Source of the DNA: Metallyticus violacea
Taxonomy: Eukaryota; Arthropoda; Insecta; Mantodea; Metallyticidae
NCBI GenBank assembly: GCA_030762175.1
Contig: CM060846.1
Span: forward strand, 305,570,512 to 305,634,511
Length of the DNA: 64,000 nucleotides
Direction: 5' to 3'
The notes beneath the pieces were generated by a model, which was not told where the DNA came from, ran no database searches, and worked only from the letters and a program-made list of their open reading frames with translations. This document shows, piece by piece, positions 58,340 to 64,000 of the stretch (its first letter is position 1; every line of letters starts with the position of its first letter). A program made the position numbers and the translations under genes.

Positions 58340-58510
58340 CTTGTAAATAGTAATCAACATGTTCTTTAAGAACAGAGACCATAGCTGGCAGGAGTTTATA
58401 GAAGCGATGAAGAATTCTCCCTTTGCTAATCCAGTGCACCTCCATGTGAATTAGTATTTCTCCATACACAAGGTTCATTTCTATAATCAGTTGTCTGCTC
58501 TATCCTCTTT

Positions 58511-58737
58511 CGGTCAGGACCCATGGATTTTTTTCTGGCCTAAAAATTCTAAGTATGGCTTTCTTCGGAAGGGAAGTAAAGCCATGGGTCCCGTGCCATA
58601 CATTTATGGCATGAAAAAGAACCTCAAGCCTGAAAAAGAGGCCTCTGAGCAAAATTTGTCGGCCATTTCACACCCTGAATTAAATGGGACGCTGATGAGT
58701 TGAGCTGTTAAAGAGCATCCGTAAATAAATCAATCAA
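58511..58737 (+). mobile_element. SINE family A, 5'-truncated, 12-bp target duplication
   Basis: The copy starts just before GTCAGGACCCATGGATTTTT, lacking the tRNA-like head, and runs to the (AAAT)(AATC)n tail. TCTATCCTCTTT occurs at 58499-58510 and 58738-58749, marking the insertion. Full-length body blocks are kept (GGAAGGGAAGTAAAGCCATG, GCCTCTGAGCAAAATTTGTC). It interrupts the hAT pseudogene. A 5' truncation with an intact duplication points to incomplete reverse transcription at insertion rather than later loss. Confidence 0.95.
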
Positions 58738-59339
58738 TCTATCCTCTTTGTAATGCAATGGTTCATTTTTGATTACAAGCTTCATGACATTGTTCACATT
58801 CAAAATTTATTACAAATAAATTGTTGGTGAATAATGCAATGATAGGAGATAAAATGTCCAAACATTTAATCTTTCTGGGCAAATACAATGAAACTGTTAT
58901 GTCACCCTGTGAAAGCAGAAGCCCCATCTACTAACTAATATTTGTGTTAGATCTTATTGCAGATAGTGTATCTTTCACAGATAAGAATAGATCCTTGCCT
59001 CATGTACATTCTTTTAAATGAATAATTTTAAGATCTTCCTTTACTGTGAAGTTGTTAAAAACAATTCATGGCTAACTGAGCTGTGTCACTGACATCTGTA
59101 AATTCATTCAGCTGCATTGAGAAGTAAGATTTCAAACCCTCTTCAAAAGACAAGAGATATTTTGTAAAACTTTTTTACACATCTATTAATGGTTTGGGCT
59201 GGGAGCTGAAGATGATTTATGTCAGTCATTCTTCTTAGATTTATTTTTAAAACTACAAAGTAAAGAGTCTGTAGCTTGTTAAAACCATTCTTTAATATAC
59301 TCCCCATCTTCAATAAGTTTTTGCAATAAACTGTTATAT

Positions 59340-61756
59340 AACTTTAACTTATGTATTCACTTACCCAAAAGTAAGATGCGTTTTGGGAGGATCTCTCCCA
59401 TCTTCAGTTGCTTACTGAACCGCCGTTGCTCGAAACTATGGCTAGACAAACGGATGTTCCTGTGGTGGCCTCTGTTGGTTGAAGTAGGAAGTTGCACAGC
59501 TCGTCCATGGGAGAAAATTCGAAATTCATAAGGGTTTTTCTATTTTTTAATATGAATTTTTTCCCAAGTGGATAACTCCAATGGGCTGTGAAGATGTTTC
59601 AGCAGTTTTATTCCTGGTTTTATTTCATGGTTTTTGGTCCAAAAGTGAGCTGCTACTGCTGATTTATCCACCTGTTTAAACCGAATATTTCTAAAATATT
59701 CTTTCCTCCGAATTTCCAAATTTCTTTTTGTTTGGCTATGTAGCTCTGTTCACAATCTGTACATTTTATTTTGCAAATTCCTGATTTTTGTTCTGGTGGT
59801 ATGGAGTCTTCTACTGTGCAACCTAATAAATTCTTGATGTTGTATCTGTTCTTTGGGGCTAACATTATTCCATGTTCTTTGAATATTTTCTTGAACTTCT
59901 TGTGGTAAATTGGATGGTAGGTGAAACTTTTGAATTGTATTCTTCTTTTGTGTTTTTCAGTGTGGAAACTTCCCTTATCCCTTTTTGTCTTTTAGATTTA
60001 TTGATAATTTTTATCACTGTGTCTTTGTTGAAACCGTTGATTATGGCTGTCTTTATTATTTGTTTGTATTCTAGTTTGTAATCTGCTTCTGTGAGTGGAA
60101 TATTCATCAATCTGTGTGCCAAACTGTGAAAAATTGCATATTTATGTGGAATGGGGTTATAACTCTCATTTTTTATGTAGCTTTCTGTGGGTGTTTCTTT
60201 TCTGTAAATTCCAAAATTCAAACAATCTCCATTTCTTATAATTTTTAAATCTAGAAATAGTAGCCACCCATTTCTTTCTTCTTCTATAGTAAATTGTATG
60301 GATTCATGTTTCAAATTAAGAAGTTTCAGGGCATCTATTTAGTGTATCTTCAGTATTATTGCAAAAATGTCATCCACATACCTATATCATGACTTGAAAA
60401 TTAAAGGGAAGGCTTTTGTGATGTGTATTTCCAATGAGCTCATGAATAATTCTACTAGAAAAGGTGACAAAGGGTTTCCCTAGCTAGGCCTGAAACTTGT
60501 TGGTAATATTTTTTGTTCAAGCTGAAGCAATTTTGTTTAATGCAAATATTAGTAAGTTATAATAAGTTTTCTATTTCTTCCGTTTTTAAATTTATTGATG
60601 TTAACTATTTCTCTAGTATAGCATACGTTTCTCTATAGGTATGCTTGTGAATAAGGCTTTTACATAAAATGAAACCATTATATCTCCAGCCGTAATTCTG
60701 CTATTTTCAAATTTTTTAACTAGGTCAACTGAATTTTTAATGCTCAAACTTTGGAATCTCTTAAAAGAATTGAACACTTTGATCAATTTTTTTGCTACCT
60801 GGTATGTGGGTGAATTGATATTGTTTATTATTAGTCTCATGCTGTTATCATTTTTATGTAACTTAGGTAGTGCATAAAGCCTGGGTAGTACTGGATTACT
60901 CTGTGTGATATTCTGTTTTACAGTGGTGGATAGTGTTTTGACTTCATTCAAAGTTTTGTTTAACATTTTATTGCATTTATTGAGTGGATTCTTTTCAATT
61001 GGTTTGTAGTCTTTTTATCATTATTTCAACCCTATTTATGTATTCATTTTCATCTAAAATGGCTATTTTATTGCCTTTATCTGCTTTTATGTATATTACT
61101 GGTTTTTCTTTTAGTTGTTTTAATGTCATTCTGTAGTTTATTGATTTCTTTCGGTTTTTTATGTTCTCTAAAACTTTTTTGCATTTACTTTTGACGAATG
61201 ATTTTTCCCTTTCATTTAGTTGTTGGGTGGCTATGTCTATGTCGGCTATGTAATCTTGTATATTATCTGAGAAATCTATACAAATTTTTAGGTCTTTGTT
61301 TAGGAGATTTATTTCATTTTTGGAAAATGCGGCACTCTAAAGATTAACTACTTTATCTGTTGTGTGCGCGCGTGAGGGTGGGAATGTTTTTATTTGGTGT
61401 TTCTGTAAGTTATGAAGTTTCTTTCTCAATTTTTGGTTTTTGTTTACCATTTACACACTTAAATTTTGATGTAGGTGGTGTTGTAAATTTTCCCATACGT
61501 GAAATCCTAGTTTTTTTGTTAGTTTTAAATACATATCATAAATATCTACGTCTATTTCATGTAGTTTTTTATATTGTAAGTTCTTTTCAATTTCAATTAC
61601 CTTTCTGCTGCTTTCTGGTGCATGCTATTGTTGATTTTAATGGTTTTTCTCAAAATATAGGTGTGACTTTTCTTTTCAGACATAATTTTAGGAAGTTAAT
61701 GAATACATAAGTTAAAGTTATATTGCCACTCCATTGTCAACAGCTTCGTAAGTACA
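59340..61756 (-). mobile_element. Penelope-like element family A, near complete, 12-bp target duplication
   Basis: It is flanked by AAACTGTTATAT at 59328-59339 and 61757-61768. The minus strand starts TGTACTTACGAAGCTGTTGA, then CAATGGAGTGG and ATATAACTTTAACTTATGTA, and ends with the inverted complement TACATAAGTTAAAGTT, so the outermost 20 or so bases of the two ends are inverted repeats. Coding blocks: KADKGNKIAILDENEYINRV; PRLYALPKLHK; MRLIINNINSPTYQVAKKLI; MVSFYVKALFTSIP; YVDDIFAII; FLDLKIIRNG; GICKIKCTDCEQSYIA. The motif A Asp is Tyr (codon at 60664-60666), GIY is GIC and YIG is YIA, with frameshifts: it is dead. CTGAAGATGGGAG-CTCCCAAAAC near its 3' end is a hammerhead-like motif with GAAA changed to AAAA. 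Confidence 0.92.
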
Positions 61757-62069
61757 AAACTGTTATATGCTATAAGAAGCAAGAGTGGCAGATTTATTTC
61801 TGTGAGTGATTCTTGTTAAAAATGATTGTGGCCAGGCAGTTGATTATTAAGTTAATTAGCTTTTTCCTTTCTGATGTTACTATTTGGAGGAGGCTCAGTA
61901 TTTATTTTTGAATGGTGTCAAATGTGTTTCCACATTACCCTTCTTTCCAATGGCAATGTTGTCATTGCACAGTAAACACACACACTTGCAATTTACTTCT
62001 GTAAACAAATAATTCTGTTCCCATTCTGAATGGTTTGCTTTTTAGAATGAATCATTTTTCATCTCATGG

Positions 62070-64000
62070 GTTGTTCGAAATAAATCACTCACACACAGTC
62101 CTAGAATGATGACACCAACAAAGTCATACAGAAAAACCACAAAACAAAGCAGAGTAACGGTCAGGATGTTCATATACTATTTCCTAGTTGAGTTCAGTCT
62201 TCCAGCTTCCCAGTTCACACTATGCCCTTACAAAAGGAAGCATCAGTGAATGCTTACCTTGTGCTGCCTTCCTGCAATGATAATCACAACTCAATGGTTT
62301 TTATTTGGAGTACCCAAAATTTCTCTGCAAGTTATATGAAATGTTCTGATAATCAATCAATCAATCAATCACTGATTATTGATGTATTGCCTTCTCCTAC
62401 TTTAGACTAATTAAAGAATAACACCCATCTAGAAATCTATTTAGTTTCTCAAAGAGAAAAATGAAGAAGAATTTCAAAAGTAAAAGCCAGAAATGTGTAG
62501 AAAATGAAGGCAGGCAATTAAAGCATCTCTTTGCATGATATGGATGATTACACAATGTTTTAGGTACATTAGAATTTATTAGACTCTCACATTAGTTTTA
62601 ATTGATATCATTGTATGATTCAGTTGAACTACAAACTCTTAAAGTTTCACTTACTTTTCGTAAATGTATGGAACCGGTTTAACTGTCGGATCATTCTCAC
62701 GTTAGTGTTTATACCATCAACTCTTGTATTCCATGCCTGACTGTCCCAACTCTAGTGTGACCAACCATGAGGAATGGCTTATCAAACGATGCAGTCCTCA
62801 CTGCCACATTGGTCATTAGATAATTAGGTGACTAAAAATTTTACACTTTTGTACTTGTGGATTCTAATGGGCATTGACAGCAGTGGTAGGATCTTTGTTT
62901 TGGTTATGAGAAAGTGAACACTTCCTGCTTTCCAAAATGCTGGTTGGCTGGTTGCAAGTTGCAATTAGGAATGCTAATATTTATAATTTTTTCCCCCAAC
63001 TTCCCAATAAAGAGCTTCCAAATAATTGCTTTCTATAATACTTTAACAGCAACAACAACCACCTTAATAACATAATCATCAAGGTATATTATTAAAATGT
63101 GGCTAATGTTATACTAACTACATTTGGAACACAGCACATTACTATTTCTGTCAAGTGAACAGAAAAATAATTCATTCTTACTCTATATGCACCTGAATAG
63201 TTCAGAAGAGCTCTTTTGACTTTTAAATGTTGAAATAAAATCTCTTTTGTTATTACCTGAATGCATTTTGGTAATCATATAACCTTTCATTATTTTCTGG
63301 CAATTATATGATTATAGGAGATTCCAAGTTCAGTGTAAATCATAAAATAGCAAAAGATATAACTTAATTTTCAATCTAAGCAACACAAAATCAGTGTTTT
63401 ACAGAAACAAAGTAAGATGCATATACCAACAAATCAATGAAAAATGTTTAATTTTATTTACACAAGGTCTGCTTTGTGTAACAGAGGAAAATAAATTGTA
63501 TTCCATCTTTTTAAAATATGTTATGTATCTTAACACACATTGCATCATAAGAGCATTCTAAGTAGATAACAGGAGCTACTGCAGTTGGAATGATATATAT
63601 TCAACCTTCATTTTTACAGATTTGTATTTTCCATTGTGACTTCAAAAGCCATGAACTCCTATCATATACAAAGCGAATAGAACAGAATGGACTGTAAATG
63701 ACAACCAAGCAACTGCAACAGTAAAAATAACTCAACCTTGGAAGTACTTAGAATCTGATTTGCTTCAAATGCATAACAAATTTTTCTATCATATTCTAAT
63801 CCCTTAACCAGTTATAATATGAACAGTAGGAAATGACATTATTAACATTTCACTTATTACTTCAGATGTAAACTCTTTCAACAAATTCTTTTTAATGAAC
63901 TTAAAAATCTTAGCACTTTTGTTTCTCACCATTTTAAGGAATCACTGTTTAATTAGTTTCTAACTTTTCTCATGAATGAAGAATGGGATGTGGAGATAAA
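62070..64000. other. No recognisable gene
   Basis: AT-rich sequence with a short (AATC)n run at 62352-62370. No coding motif, SINE or PLE end was recognised to the end of the window. Confidence 0.4.

Larger units (their letters stand above)
57690..62062 (-). pseudogene. hAT-type transposase (ZBED5/GTF2IRD2-like) split by a PLE and a SINE
   Basis: Minus-strand pieces. N-terminal part 61769-62062: EWEQNYLFTEVNCKCVCLLC then NDNIAIGKKGNVETHL, a BED-like zinc-finger region with CxxC and H. After the PLE insertion (59340-61756) it resumes below 59328: LLQKLIEDGEYIKEWF, SFEEGLKSYFSMQLNEFTDV then SDTAQLAMN, SYHCIIHQQFICNKF; then a SINE (58511-58737); then MEVHWISKGRILHRFYKLLP, RLVQNFNVGKRFCQGELKHF, LTQLGDEFKIQFSNFKEVES, YCSTFLCESTLTSIKFIKNQ and FRNQLRDELLV near 57745, the hAT dimerisation block. 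The order matches the hAT superfamily proteins related to ZBED5 and GTF2IRD2. Many stops and shifts are present. Terminal repeats and the 8-bp duplication of hAT elements were not located. Confidence 0.85.

Overview
The window looks like a piece of an AT-rich, repeat-rich animal genome, most likely an insect. Evidence: it has no bacterial operons or ribosome-binding sites; it carries mariner, piggyBac, pogo/Tigger and hAT transposons, Penelope-like retroelements (PLEs) with GIY-YIG endonuclease, several LINE reverse-transcriptase fossils and two tRNA-derived SINE families; and the few plausible host coding pieces are bounded by GT/AG splice signals. A cockroach/termite-like insect would fit, but I cannot fix the species from sequence alone.

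Layout. 1-9 kb: intergenic or intronic sequence with SINE fragments, a mariner-like remnant and a (TTA)n microsatellite. 9.47-9.70 kb: the best host-gene candidate, the first coding exon of a coiled-coil protein on the minus strand, with a GC-richer upstream stretch. 10.8-16.1 kb: PLE and LINE remains, including a PLE with inverted ends (12.6-14.96 kb). 16.13-18.90 kb: two complete but dead mariner transposons 154 bp apart. 19.2-24.7 kb: LINE pieces, a pogo/Tigger element split by a SINE, and a 5'-truncated PLE. 24.7-46 kb: mostly plain AT-rich DNA with scattered SINEs, PLE ends, microsatellites and a possible last coding exon at 43.6 kb. 46-53 kb: a LINE and two piggyBac fossils, the second carrying a 268-bp near-perfect palindrome. 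57.7-62.1 kb: a hAT element split by both a SINE and a near-complete PLE. The remainder is unassigned.

The most interesting material is the PLE population. I count at least eight loci. Several end in a CTGANGA - stem - GAAAC motif resembling the minimal hammerhead ribozymes known from PLEs. Several have inverted termini. One locus is essentially only termini: a long hairpin flanked by a 12-bp target duplication, the same duplication length as the near-complete copy. This suggests hairpin-only PLE derivatives can insert. The protein-coding transposons I could read carry frameshifts, stops or lost catalytic residues, so the window mainly records past activity. All positions and pairings were read by eye; no alignment or folding program was run.
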